The notes: a model not told the origin generated them from the letters alone. Shown: positions 35,396 to 43,800, counted from the first letter of the stretch. The stretch is DNA of 64,000 nucleotides from Tunturibacter empetritectus (GCF_040358985.1 NZ_CP132932.1:1178001-1242000), one strand, 5' to 3'. A program made the numbers and translations.

Positions 35396-36310
35396 CTAGC
35401 CGACCAACCCCGGCACCCACGTCTGCCCCTCCATCCGAAACACCTCATCCTCCGTCTTCCTCAGCTCCGCAAACTCCCCGCGATGCTCCGTCATCACCAG
35501 CGCCGTCACCAGCGCGTCGAACGCATCCTCCAAAGCCCGCGCCTTCGCCACCACCCCCCGCGGCAGCCCCGCATACAGCGCACTCTCCCTCCGCTTCTTC
35601 GCGAGATAAGCCGTCCGCGCCACCTCCGAGCTCTTCGTCACCGCCCCCGTCATCAACCGCGTATAAATCTCCACCACCAAAGGAGCACTCCGCACTGAAG
35701 GCTCATCATAAGGCCAGATCCGAAACCCAGCCGCCCGCAACACCAGCAACCCCGGCATCCCCCGCAGCGAAGCCGTCCCTACCGCCCCCGCCCCGCCAAT
35801 CTGAAACACCGACTTCGGCGCGATCCCCGCAATCTTCGCTACCTGCAGCGGGTCTGTCATCTCCGCCCTCACCTTCAACACCGTCTCCGCCCTCCGCAAC
35901 ATCCTGTGCGCATGCTCTCCGCTGAACTCCGCCGGCTTCTTCCCATGCCGCCTCGGCCCCACCCTCCCCCAGAACCGCACATCCGCGCACTCCCGATGCA
36001 GCCACTCCTCCCCGCGTCCACTCGCCACCAGCTCCCAGAACTCAGGCGCCGACCCAATCCCCAGCTCCCGCAAAAACCACTCCGGATAACTAAACGAAAA
36101 ATCAAATCCCACCACCATCCGCGGAGTCTCGCGGCTCATCTCCACCAGCCACGCCACCAACTCCTCCCGCGTTCGCCCACTCTCCAGCGTCACCCGGCCG
36201 CCCGTAGAGGAAGCCGTCCAAACCCCAGCCCAGATCTTCCTCCGCTGCCCCGGCCCCTTATCGCCCGACCAATCCACCCCCACCACCCGCTCGAGCCCGC
36301 TCTCCGCCAT
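35396..36310 (-). CDS. DUF429-like (RNase H-fold) protein
   Basis: This 304-residue protein begins VVGVDWSGDKGPGQRRKIWAG, the strand and Asp motif of DUF429 proteins, which have an RNase H-like fold and are predicted nucleases. A second motif GFDFSFSYPEWFL with an Asp follows, and a C-terminal EDAFDALVTALVM helix supplies another acidic pair. No catalytic activity is established for the group. It is a soluble protein, probably a single gene, upstream on the minus strand of the ICMT-like gene. Confidence 0.78.
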   Translation of the reverse strand: MAESGLERVVGVDWSGDKGPGQRRKIWAGVWTASSTGGRVTLESGRTREELVAWLVEMSRETPRMVVGFDFSFSYPEWFLRELGIGSAPEFWELVASGRGEEWLHRECADVRFWGRVGPRRHGKKPAEFSGEHAHRMLRRAETVLKVRAEMTDPLQVAKIAGIAPKSVFQIGGAGAVGTASLRGMPGLLVLRAAGFRIWPYDEPSVRSAPLVVEIYTRLMTGAVTKSSEVARTAYLAKKRRESALYAGLPRGVVAKARALEDAFDALVTALVMTEHRGEFAELRKTEDEVFRMEGQTWVPGLVG

Positions 36311-36380
36311 CCTCCTATCATCTACCCAAGGGAACTTTTCCCCAACGAACCACGTTTAATCTCCCAGGAGAGAAACACCA

Positions 36381-36572
36381 ATGCTCAACCTTCTACTCTT
36401 TTTGATCCTCATGATCGTCTGCTGGCCCCTTGCCCTCGCGGCACTCCTCCTCTATCCGCTAGTCTGGCTGATCCTCCTACCCTTCCGCCTCATCGGCATC
36501 GTTGTCAGTGGCACCTTCGAACTTATCGCCGCGCTCTTCTATCTCCCCGTGCGAATGCTCCGCGCCATCTAA
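36381..36572 (+). CDS. Small hydrophobic membrane protein (63 residues)
   Basis: Nearly the whole chain is hydrophobic (MLNLLLFLILMIVCWPLALA, then LLLPFRLIGIVVSGTFELIAAL), giving two membrane segments around a Pro/Trp-rich bend, and a basic C-terminus (PVRMLRAI). The ATG has an AGGAGAG Shine-Dalgarno site eight to ten bases upstream. It precedes the S4 gene by 33 bp on the same strand. The function is unknown. Confidence 0.75.
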   Translation: MLNLLLFLILMIVCWPLALAALLLYPLVWLILLPFRLIGIVVSGTFELIAALFYLPVRMLRAI

Positions 36573-36605
36573 CACCTGCCTGCAGAAGTAGAAGAAAATA
36601 GATCC

Positions 36606-36989
36606 ATGACTGGCACCCGTATCGACAAGTGGCTCTGGGCCGCCCGCTTCTTCAAGACCCGCGAGCAAGCCTCCAAAGCCTGCGACATGAACCGCATCAC
36701 CTCGAACAACCTCTCCGCCAAGCCCTCCCGCGAGGTCCGCCTCGGCGACATGCTCCGTATCAAAAATGAAGGCGGCGAGTTCGAAGTAGAAGTCCTCGCC
36801 CTAAGCCAGCAGCGCGGCTCTGCAGCCGTAGCCCAAACCCTCTACCGCGAAACCGAAGACAGTAAAGAGGCGCGCCGCAAAGCCGCCGAAGAGCGCAAAC
36901 TCCTCGGCCCCATCGCCTACACCGCCCCCTCCAAGCGCCCCAGCAAGCGCGACCGGCGCCTCATCCACAGCTTCCGTGGCGACTATTAA
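36606..36989 (+). CDS. S4-domain RNA-binding protein, Hsp15-like
   Basis: This 127-residue protein opens with the S4 domain (about 5-65): RIDKWLWAARFFKTREQA, then an RNA-binding loop with VRLGDMLRIKNEGGEF. The basic C-terminal tail (SKRPSKRDRRLIHSFRG) resembles the heat-shock protein 15 family, which binds free 50S subunits carrying a nascent chain. The length fits. It would act on ribosomal RNA in the cytoplasm. A repeat element lies immediately downstream, between it and the converging recX. Confidence 0.9.
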   Translation: MTGTRIDKWLWAARFFKTREQASKACDMNRITSNNLSAKPSREVRLGDMLRIKNEGGEFEVEVLALSQQRGSAAVAQTLYRETEDSKEARRKAAEERKLLGPIAYTAPSKRPSKRDRRLIHSFRGDY

Positions 36990-36995
36990 AGATAG

Positions 36996-37050
36996 GTCCT
37001 GCCGGACGGGCCTCCTGCGCGGAGCGCGGTCACTTCGTGACGGGTATACC
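36996..37050 (-). repeat. Intergenic hairpin element, copy B left (inverted)
   Basis: The family half-element in reverse: GTCC-TGCC-GGAC (36996-37007), the variable stem CTCC-TGCGC-GGAG (37012-37024), the hairpin GTCAC-TTC-GTGAC (37029-37041) and GGTATACC. It pairs with the forward copy at 37135-37189 around a central 13-bp stem. Confidence 0.82.
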
Positions 37051-37078
37051 TTGTCGTGACAGAATGAGACACTCGCTC

Positions 37079-37121
37079 CTCCCGTTGGTCGGCACAAAAT
37101 CTAGCCTGCGACCAACGGGAG
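37079..37121. repeat. Central stem of composite element B
   Basis: CTCCCGTTGGTCG (37079-37091) and CGACCAACGGGAG (37109-37121) form a perfect 13-bp stem with a 17-base loop. The same arm sequences occur at element D with one mismatch, and one arm alone occurs at 37790-37802. Confidence 0.8.
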
Positions 37122-37134
37122 CACCAACCGAAGG

Positions 37135-37189
37135 GGTCTACAAGTCACGAAGTGACCGCCGCCCGCGCAGGGCGCCCGTCCGGCAGGAC
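37135..37189 (+). repeat. Intergenic hairpin element, copy B right
   Basis: GTCAC-GAA-GTGAC (37144-37156), the variable stem CGCCC-GCGCA-GGGCG (37060 series, core 37161-37173) and GTCC-GGCA-GGAC (37178-37189). It ends exactly at the base before the recX stop codon. Confidence 0.82.
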
Positions 37190-37735
37190 TCAATCCATCT
37201 CCTCCTCCACCCCAGCCAGAGCCTCCTCCGGCAGATCCCACTCCCGCAGCACCTTAAAGATCGCACTCGAAGAAAACCCAGCCCGCATCAGCCGATTCAT
37301 CGTCCGAACCGTCTCCTTCTGAGCGTTCTCCCCACCAGGCTTCTTCATCCGCTTCCGCGCAATATACTCCCGAGCCAATGCCACCTCATCCACTTCGCCA
37401 TACGCCGTCTCCAGCGTCGACGCCACCAGCTCCTTCTCCACCCCCTTCATCATCAGATCCTGCTGCACCCGCCTCTTCCCAAACTTCTCGTTCTCCTTCC
37501 GCACCCGCGCATAGCCCTCCGCAAACTTCTCATCACTCACATAGCCGAGCTCTTTCAAGCGCACGATCACCGCATCCATCGCCCGCTCGCCCGCCTCACC
37601 CTCCTCCGCGCGAGCCTTCATCAACCGCCGCAGATCCCGCACCGTCCGCATCCGCCGCGCCAGTGCCCCCACCGCATACTCGAACAACCCCGCCTCACCC
37701 ACCGGCTCCCGTTTCTTCGGCCGCACAAACGCCAT
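37190..37735 (-). CDS. recX: Regulatory protein RecX
   Basis: The 181-residue product begins MAFVRPKKREP and contains three-helix RecX repeats (EYAVGALARRMRTVRDLRRLM, VIVRLKELGYVSDEKFAEGYARVR and RVQQDLMMKGVEKELVASTLETAY). RecX binds RecA filaments and limits recombination. The frame is open 36 codons further upstream, but those residues do not belong to the family and overlap the element at 37790, so the ATG at 37735 is chosen. No recA is in the window. Its stop adjoins composite element B. Confidence 0.9.
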   Translation of the reverse strand: MAFVRPKKREPVGEAGLFEYAVGALARRMRTVRDLRRLMKARAEEGEAGERAMDAVIVRLKELGYVSDEKFAEGYARVRKENEKFGKRRVQQDLMMKGVEKELVASTLETAYGEVDEVALAREYIARKRMKKPGGENAQKETVRTMNRLMRAGFSSSAIFKVLREWDLPEEALAGVEEEMD

Positions 37736-37789
37736 CGCGAATCCCCTCAACCCATTCTCACCCAAATAACTAAAGAGCAGATCCCACGC

Positions 37790-37884
37790 CGACCAACGGG
37801 AGGCTCCATGAAGAGGATCTACCCTGACCGGTATACAAGTCACGAAGTGACCGCCCTCCGCGCAGGAGGCCCGTCAGGCAGGAC
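37790..37884 (+). repeat. Intergenic hairpin element, copy C with a lone central arm
   Basis: One arm CGACCAACGGGAG (37790-37802) is followed after 27 bp by the half-element GGTATAC (37830-37836), GTCAC-GAA-GTGAC (37839-37851), variable stem CCTCC-GCGCA-GGAGG (37855-37869) and a slightly altered end hairpin GTCA-GGCA-GGAC (37873-37884). It lies between the recX start and the end of the S9 peptidase gene, so here the element is not between converging genes. Confidence 0.78.
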
Positions 37885-37911
37885 AGTAGTTGCAGTTCAC
37901 GCTCGTCACCT

Positions 37912-40900
37912 TCAGGGAACCACGTTCATCGTCAGCTCATTCGACCGCACCACCGCACCATTCTTCGCATCCTTGCGAAACACCACCACCGTATATCGCC
38001 CCGGCCGATTCATATTCACCAGCCTCTCCAGATGCGCCGTCTGCACCGCCGCTTTCCCAGGCTGCACATACTCCACCATGCGCGTCTCCTCCTGCTGGTG
38101 CTGCAACGCCTCCCGGCCATACGCAGTCCCCTCCACCTCATGGCCCTTCGCGTCCTTCACCTCGATCCGGTAAGAAAACTCCGGATTGTTCGCCCCAGGC
38201 TTATGCGCAAACGCAATCTGGTGATTCGAGACATTCCTCAGCGCAATCGTCACCTTCGCATCCGTCCCCGCCTTCACCTCATCCTGCGGAGCGCCAATCG
38301 CAACCGTAAAATCCTCTGAACCCACAGCTCGTTGCGGCAGATCTTCCACCCCCGGCCCAGCAGCCACAGGCGCAGAATGCGTAGTCGGGTTCGCTGGAGC
38401 AGTCGTCGTACGCGTAGCTCCCTTCCCCTTGGTAGGTGCAACCGGTGCTTCTGTGTCTGGCACTAAATCCGCATACAGATTCGTCTTCGTCCACCGGTCG
38501 CACCACTCCCCCACCGTCTCATACCAGAGCTTCGAGTTCTGCGGCTTCAACACCCAGTGCCCTTCATCGGGAAAATAAAGCATCCTGCTCGGAACATTCA
38601 GCCGCTGCAGCGCCGTAAAGAGTTGAAACCCCTCTGACACATCCAGCCGATAGTCTCGCTGCGAGTGAATCACCAGCGTAGGTGTCTTCGCGTTCTCAAT
38701 CGCAAGCATCGGCGACCATCTCCTGAAAGGATCGTTCGCCACCGGCCCCGCCGCATACCTCCACGGCTGACCCGGCGCAATCTCCTCTGGTCGCCGGAAC
38801 TCCCACTCGTTAAACCAAAGCTCCTCCGTCGTTCCGTACGCGCTCTCCGGATTGAACATCCCATCATGCGTCACAATGCAGGCAAACCGATTCGTGTGCG
38901 TCAAAATCCAGTTCGCCATAAACCCGCCGTAGCTCGCGCCCAGCGCACACTCCCGCCGCTTATCGATAAAGGAGTAGTGCGCCTCCGCATAGTCCAGCCC
39001 CTTCATCAGATCGACATAAGCCTTCCCACCCCAATCGCCATTGACACCATCAATAAACGCCTGCCCGTACCCGGTCGACCCGCGAGGATTCACCATCACC
39101 ACCACATATCCACTCGCCGCCATCAGCTCCGCATTCCACCGGTAGCTCCACATATCTCCCCACGCCCCCTGCGGCCCCCCATGAATCAAAAACTTCAACG
39201 GATACTTCCGTGAAGCATCGAACTTCGGCGGACGAATCACAAACCCCTGCACCTTTGTCCCCTCCGCACCCGTAAACCAAAACGGCTCTAACGGCTCTAA
39301 ATCTAGAGCCTCAACAAGATGGTCATTTAGATGAGTTAGAAAGTTTGGAGTGGCCAGCGCTACACCTTCGCGCAAGTTATACATCTTCATTGCCGACGGC
39401 GACTTGCTTACAACAGGCATGTTAATGAAGCCGGAGTCGTCCATCTCGGACATATTGGCGATCGCCAACTCGGCTGGCTTATCCGCTCGCATTAAAACTC
39501 CGGCTAGTCGGTATCCCGGTCCCACCTGAACGAGATCGCTCCATTCGCCAACCGTTTTGGCACCCGCGTACTTACCATAACGATGAAGATTTCCACCGGT
39601 GGCATTGACTCCATAAATAACTTGCTGGCCCTGGTCGCCGGCAGTAAAAAAGATGCGCTGCGAATCGCTCGACCATATAAACTCGTCCACCCAGCGATCT
39701 ACATCGCGCTCCGGCTTGATGACCGGGGGAGGCAAGTTTTGACTTGGTTTGGCTCCCGCTATAACAATCGTTGGCGGCTCTCGCTCAAGCAACATCATGT
39801 CCAACGTTTGTAGTTTGTGCGCTAACCTGTCATAGGTCACAAGCCGAAACCGATCGCTCTCATACCCCGCCCGCTCCTGCGAGCGAAATGCAATGTACTT
39901 TCCATCCGGCGAGTAAGACGGCCCATCGTCGCTGCCGAACGATGTCGAAATCCGGCGCGGCTTCGCATTCGCGTCATCCAGCAGAAGCGTAAATACATCG
40001 TTATTTGTGCTCGCCGCCCGAACAAGATCAACATTAGTTACATAAGCAATCTCCTCCGAGCCAGGAGCCCATGCGTATCCCAGCGGACCGCCAAGGGTAA
40101 ACGTCGGCGACTCCGCCTCTCCAATATCCCTCCGCGGCGTCAGGTCTCGAATAGCATTTCCATCGGCTGCAGACACTACCAGCACATGGCTCCGCTTCGG
40201 ACCGAGGTAACTGTTCCAGTGCCGGTACAGCAGATGCTCAAAGACCTGAGCCTTCACCGGACTCGCCGCCGCCGCATCGTCCTTCTTCTTGTTGCAAAGA
40301 TCCTCATCCACCCACGAGGCCTCATCACTGCACTCCGGATACACGCGCGACGCAAACAGGATCCGCTGCGAGTTCGGCGACCACACCGGCCCATCCGCCT
40401 CCGTGCTCACATTCGTCAGCCGCTTCGGCGTCCCCAGCGTCCCCATCGCGTCATCCCACGCCGCCAGAAAGATCTGCGACAACCCCGTCGTGCTTTCGGT
40501 CGCCACAAACGCAACCTGTCTCCCATCCGGCGAGAATCGTCCCCCCGACTCGCCGTCCTTCCAGAACGTGACCTGCCGCTCTTTCGCAAGCACACCCGCG
40601 CCCTCACTCTTTCCCGAAGCCGCAGCGGGAGCCGCCATCGGCACCACCCACAGATGATTCACCTTCGTGTTCTTCTCAAGATCAACGTCGGTCGCCGAAA
40701 ACATCACCCACTTCCCCGACGGCGAAACCTGCGGATCGCTCACCCGCTTCATCCGCTGCAGATCCGCAAACGTCATCGGCCGTCTTCCCGCAGCACTACC
40801 CGGCAGAGAATCAGAGTCAGGACCAAATCCCTGCGCCAACATCGTGCCACCGGACCAGCCCCAAATCCCAACCACTGCCAGAGCCAGAACACCCGATAGA

Positions 40901-40935
40901 GCCAGAACACCCGCCCGAACCGCACACTTCTTCAT
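37912..40935 (-). CDS. S9-family prolyl-oligopeptidase-type peptidase, exported
   Basis: This 1,007-residue protein has a signal peptide, an N-terminal beta-propeller built of WD40/TolB-like repeats (about 50-540, with repeats such as SPDGRQVAFVA and SPDGKYIAFRS), and a C-terminal alpha/beta-hydrolase domain (about 560-850). The catalytic triad is Ser in GASYGGFMANW, Asp in SQRDYRLD and His in DEGHWV. A C-terminal extension (about 860-1,007) carries a beta-sandwich-like, Thr-rich part not typical of the family. It is expected to cleave peptides in the periplasm. Residues about 285-550 are encoded by DNA of lower G+C than the rest. Confidence 0.93.
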   Translation of the reverse strand: MKKCAVRAGVLALSGVLALAVVGIWGWSGGTMLAQGFGPDSDSLPGSAAGRRPMTFADLQRMKRVSDPQVSPSGKWVMFSATDVDLEKNTKVNHLWVVPMAAPAAASGKSEGAGVLAKERQVTFWKDGESGGRFSPDGRQVAFVATESTTGLSQIFLAAWDDAMGTLGTPKRLTNVSTEADGPVWSPNSQRILFASRVYPECSDEASWVDEDLCNKKKDDAAAASPVKAQVFEHLLYRHWNSYLGPKRSHVLVVSAADGNAIRDLTPRRDIGEAESPTFTLGGPLGYAWAPGSEEIAYVTNVDLVRAASTNNDVFTLLLDDANAKPRRISTSFGSDDGPSYSPDGKYIAFRSQERAGYESDRFRLVTYDRLAHKLQTLDMMLLEREPPTIVIAGAKPSQNLPPPVIKPERDVDRWVDEFIWSSDSQRIFFTAGDQGQQVIYGVNATGGNLHRYGKYAGAKTVGEWSDLVQVGPGYRLAGVLMRADKPAELAIANMSEMDDSGFINMPVVSKSPSAMKMYNLREGVALATPNFLTHLNDHLVEALDLEPLEPFWFTGAEGTKVQGFVIRPPKFDASRKYPLKFLIHGGPQGAWGDMWSYRWNAELMAASGYVVVMVNPRGSTGYGQAFIDGVNGDWGGKAYVDLMKGLDYAEAHYSFIDKRRECALGASYGGFMANWILTHTNRFACIVTHDGMFNPESAYGTTEELWFNEWEFRRPEEIAPGQPWRYAAGPVANDPFRRWSPMLAIENAKTPTLVIHSQRDYRLDVSEGFQLFTALQRLNVPSRMLYFPDEGHWVLKPQNSKLWYETVGEWCDRWTKTNLYADLVPDTEAPVAPTKGKGATRTTTAPANPTTHSAPVAAGPGVEDLPQRAVGSEDFTVAIGAPQDEVKAGTDAKVTIALRNVSNHQIAFAHKPGANNPEFSYRIEVKDAKGHEVEGTAYGREALQHQQEETRMVEYVQPGKAAVQTAHLERLVNMNRPGRYTVVVFRKDAKNGAVVRSNELTMNVVP

Positions 40936-41150
40936 CGCGCCAGTCTAACGCCGCTACTCAAAGATCGAACCGAAAGGGGAACCACGGAAGAAAATCCCCA
41001 TCAAAGTTTTCACACTCCGCAAGAAATAAATTCAGAAAACCTGGCACTTTTTCCAGCCACAAAATTCGCCACGCAAAACACCACGTCGATACCACGCCCA
41101 CCACGCGTCCCACCACGTTCTGCACCACAAAAAACCACAGGCAAAACAGG
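40936..41150. promoter_or_regulatory. Upstream region of the S9 peptidase gene with a CCAC cluster
   Basis: The interval is gene-free and A-rich. CCAC occurs at 41057, 41069, 41081, 41092, 41101, 41113, 41125 and 41135, mostly as ACCACG. The gaps are 12, 12, 11, 9, 12, 12 and 10 bases, about one helical turn each. It is upstream of the peptidase start on the minus strand, where the word reads GTGG. No standard promoter stands out. Confidence 0.6.
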
Positions 41151-42668
41151 CTATCCCCCAACAGCGGCGCGGCGAATCGTCTCCTCCGCCACCACAGATT
41201 TTTTTTCCATCCTCACCGGCAGCTCCACCGCGACCCCCGCCCCATGCGGATGCATGTTGAACGCGCTAATCTCCCCGCCATGCTCCTGCACAATCGAGTA
41301 GCAGAGACTCAGGCCCATCCCCGCACCATCGCCCGCCTCCTGCATCGTGTAAATCGGATCGAAGATCCTCCGCGGTTCCCGAAAACCCGGCCCCGTATCG
41401 CTCACAATCAAGTGAACCCTCCGCCCATCCAAGCCCAATGCCTCCTCCGAATCCTCTCCGGAAAAAGCCCCTGGAAAACTCCCCGAAACGCCTCCTGAAC
41501 CACTCCCCGAACCACTCCCGGAACAGTTCCCCGAACAATTCAAAGACATTCGGATCACCATCTCCTCCTCCGCTTTCACGCCCCGCACCCCAGCCAGCGC
41601 CTGCGCCGCATTATTCAGCAGATGTTCCAGTAACTGCCGCAGCCTGTGCCGGTTCCCCCTCACCTCAGGCACCTCGCCCTCGGCCTGCACTACCAGCCGA
41701 ATCCCCCTGCCCTCCAGCTTCTCGCCACACGCCGCCGCCAGCTCCCGCACCAGCTCCGTCAGGTCAATCAGCTCATCGCCCTGCCCCACCGGCTTCCAGA
41801 ACTCCAGCAGCGTCTCCACCGTCTGCCGCATCCGCAGCGCCTCCCGCACGATGATCTCCGCATCCTCCTTCACCCGCGCCTCGCCCGTCGATCCCGCAAT
41901 CAGCTCCGCAAACCCCAGCACCGCAGTCAACGGATTACTCAGCGCATGCGCCATCCCCCCAGCCAGCATCCCCAGCCCCGCAAGCCTCTCCGCACGCATC
42001 AGCTTCTCGGCCAGCGCAACGTTCTCCATCGCCCGCGCCACCTTCACTCCCAGCGCCTCCAGTGGCCACAACACCTCTTCCAGCTCCCTCTGCCTCACGC
42101 TCAGCAACCCATCCGCCCCCACCGCCAGCGCTCCCATCATTCTCCCGCTCGTTGTCCACAGCGGAACCACGATCGCCCCCCGCGCCTCCTCCCCCAATCG
42201 CGCACTCTGCCCCCTTCCCCCTTCAAACACCACCGCAAACGCATTGTTCTTCACCCGCCGTCCCAGGCCGCCCTCCCCACGCCGTGTGCCAATCCCACCC
42301 CTGCGCTCAGCCTCCACCACACCCTCTGCCCAGGCGTTCAGCGACTCCACCGTCATCTCCTCCATCCCCGCGTTGGCCGCCACCGCCAGCACTCCCGCCG
42401 CATCACGAACCAGAACCGCCGTCCTGCGAAAGACGCTCTTCTCCGCCATCAGCCGGCTCACCCGCGCCGCCAGCTCAGGCATCTCCGCATCCGCCCCCAG
42501 ACGACCATCCAGCCGAACATCCAGCCCTGCATAAGCGCGCAGCTCCTCCTGCTCCCGCCGCTCCCGCCTGCCCTCCGCCACCCGAGCCTGCATGCGACAC
42601 CACAGTGCCCACAGCCCCCCGCCCGCCAGCGAAAGCTCCACCCACCTCACCACAATCAACCCGCTCAT
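41151..42668 (-). CDS. Sensor histidine kinase with GAF-like domain
   Basis: A short N-terminal membrane helix, a linker, a GAF-like sensory domain (about 60-215) and a HisKA/HATPase core make up this roughly 505-residue protein. The His box reads GGMAHALSNPLTAVLGF; HALSNP replaces the usual HEINNP, with the phosphorylatable His intact. The N box is LEHLLNNAAQAL, the D box SDTGPGF and the G box GAGMGLSL. A Ser/Gly-rich insertion (SGSGSGSGG region) interrupts the ATP-binding domain and is encoded by a 12-bp tandem repeat. The ATG at 42668 has GGAG nine bases before it; the frame continues upstream into the next gene and is rejected. No response regulator adjoins. Confidence 0.88.
   Translation of the reverse strand: MSGLIVVRWVELSLAGGGLWALWCRMQARVAEGRRERREQEELRAYAGLDVRLDGRLGADAEMPELAARVSRLMAEKSVFRRTAVLVRDAAGVLAVAANAGMEEMTVESLNAWAEGVVEAERRGGIGTRRGEGGLGRRVKNNAFAVVFEGGRGQSARLGEEARGAIVVPLWTTSGRMMGALAVGADGLLSVRQRELEEVLWPLEALGVKVARAMENVALAEKLMRAERLAGLGMLAGGMAHALSNPLTAVLGFAELIAGSTGEARVKEDAEIIVREALRMRQTVETLLEFWKPVGQGDELIDLTELVRELAAACGEKLEGRGIRLVVQAEGEVPEVRGNRHRLRQLLEHLLNNAAQALAGVRGVKAEEEMVIRMSLNCSGNCSGSGSGSGSGGVSGSFPGAFSGEDSEEALGLDGRRVHLIVSDTGPGFREPRRIFDPIYTMQEAGDGAGMGLSLCYSIVQEHGGEISAFNMHPHGAGVAVELPVRMEKKSVVAEETIRRAAVGG
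41479..41538. repeat. 12-bp tandem repeat inside the histidine kinase gene
   Basis: Five 12-base units (CTCCCCGAAACG, CCTCCTGAACCA, CTCCCCGAACCA, CTCCCGGAACAG, TTCCCCGAACAA) follow each other. A degraded unit precedes them. Twelve bases equal four codons, so unit loss or gain would keep the frame and change the Ser/Gly-rich linker length. Confidence 0.78.
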
Positions 42669-42792
42669 CTCCCTCGCTCCAGGCCACATCACCAAACCTC
42701 CCCAAATCGCGTCTATTCTTGTAGCGTGCGTTAGTAATGTGTGGGGCGACGCAGGCAAGACAACAGACAGCCCCGCCCATGGAGTTCTCCAC

Positions 42793-43740
42793 ATGAAGCC
42801 CAGCCGCGCCTCTGCCTCCGCGACCCATTACTTTTTTGCTGCAAGCGTCTTATCCCTCTTGCTATCGGCCCCGTCCACCGCAGCCATCGCCGCTGTCGCA
42901 AATCCAGACGGAGCCGCCCCCGCCTCAACCGCCTCCCAGGAACCCTCCGGCTTTGGCCAGCTTGACCCCGCGCCCCCCGCCGGCATGACCCCCCAGCAGA
43001 TCATCGACAAGTTCGCCGCCCGCGAGACCCTCTTCAAGCTCGCCCGCCAGAACTACACCTTCCGCCAGACCGTCAAGGTCGACACCCTCGCCGAAGACAC
43101 CAACCGCATCGACGGCGAGTACCAGCAGGTCACCGACATCACCTTCGACAAGGACGGCAAGCGCGCCGAGCACGTCGTCTTCGCCCCCCAGAACACCCTT
43201 GACCGCGTCCAGATGACCCCCGCCGACTTCGACGAGATCGAGCACCGCCTCCCCTTCATCCTCACCACCGAAGACCTACCCAAGTACGACATCACCTACC
43301 TCGGCCGCCAGCACATTGACGAGCTCGAAACCTACGTCTTTTCCGCCGCCCCCAAGACCTTCGAAAAAGGCAAGCGCTACTTCCAGGGCAAAGTCTGGGT
43401 CGACCAGCAGGACTTCCAGATCGTCCTCGTCAACGGCATCACCGTTCCCCAGGACAAGCGCAAAGGCCACGAAGATCTCTCCCCGCCCTTCACCACCTAC
43501 TACGAGCAGATCGACGGCAAGTACTGGTTCCCTACCTACACCAAGGCCGAGGGCAACCTCCACTTCGTCGCCCAGGAGGGCGCCCTCTCTCAGGACGTCC
43601 ACATGCGCAACATCGTCAAATACACCGACTACAAGCAGTACCACGCCACCGCGCGCATCATCTACAACGGCGAGGACATTACCGACAAGAAGGACACCAC
43701 CCAGCCCCCGGCCAATCCTCCGCAGAACCCAAAACCATAA
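42793..43740 (+). CDS. Exported hypothetical protein
   Basis: This 315-residue protein has a signal peptide (about 1-35) and a Pro/Ala-rich stretch, then a folded domain (about 60-290) rich in aromatic residues: MTPQQIIDKFAARETLFKLARQNYTFRQTVKV, then alternating strands such as RYFQGKVWVDQQDFQIVLVNG. The pattern recalls outer-membrane lipoprotein-sorting (LolA/LolB-like) beta-sheets, but I cannot assign it. The ATG at 42793 has GGAG about nine bases upstream; the frame runs further upstream and is not used. A repeat composite starts 6 bp after the stop. Confidence 0.78.
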   Translation: MKPSRASASATHYFFAASVLSLLLSAPSTAAIAAVANPDGAAPASTASQEPSGFGQLDPAPPAGMTPQQIIDKFAARETLFKLARQNYTFRQTVKVDTLAEDTNRIDGEYQQVTDITFDKDGKRAEHVVFAPQNTLDRVQMTPADFDEIEHRLPFILTTEDLPKYDITYLGRQHIDELETYVFSAAPKTFEKGKRYFQGKVWVDQQDFQIVLVNGITVPQDKRKGHEDLSPPFTTYYEQIDGKYWFPTYTKAEGNLHFVAQEGALSQDVHMRNIVKYTDYKQYHATARIIYNGEDITDKKDTTQPPANPPQNPKP

Positions 43741-43745
43741 CGCAT

Positions 43746-43800
43746 GTCCTGCCGGACGAGCGCCCTGCGCGGGCAGCGGTCACTTCGTGACGCGTATACC
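43746..43800 (-). repeat. Intergenic hairpin element, copy D left (inverted)
   Basis: GTCC-TGCC-GGAC (43746-43757), variable stem GCCC-TGCGC-GGGC (43762-43774), hairpin GTCAC-TTC-GTGAC (43779-43791), then GCGTATACC. It has the same order as copy B left but a different stem sequence, and the bases of the stem remain complementary. Confidence 0.82.

Noticed and set aside
41057..41138. Possible CRISPR array in the CCAC cluster
   Set aside because: The repeated word is only four to six bases and the spacing is 9-12 bp, far below the 25-40 bp repeat and spacer lengths of CRISPR arrays; no cas genes are present.
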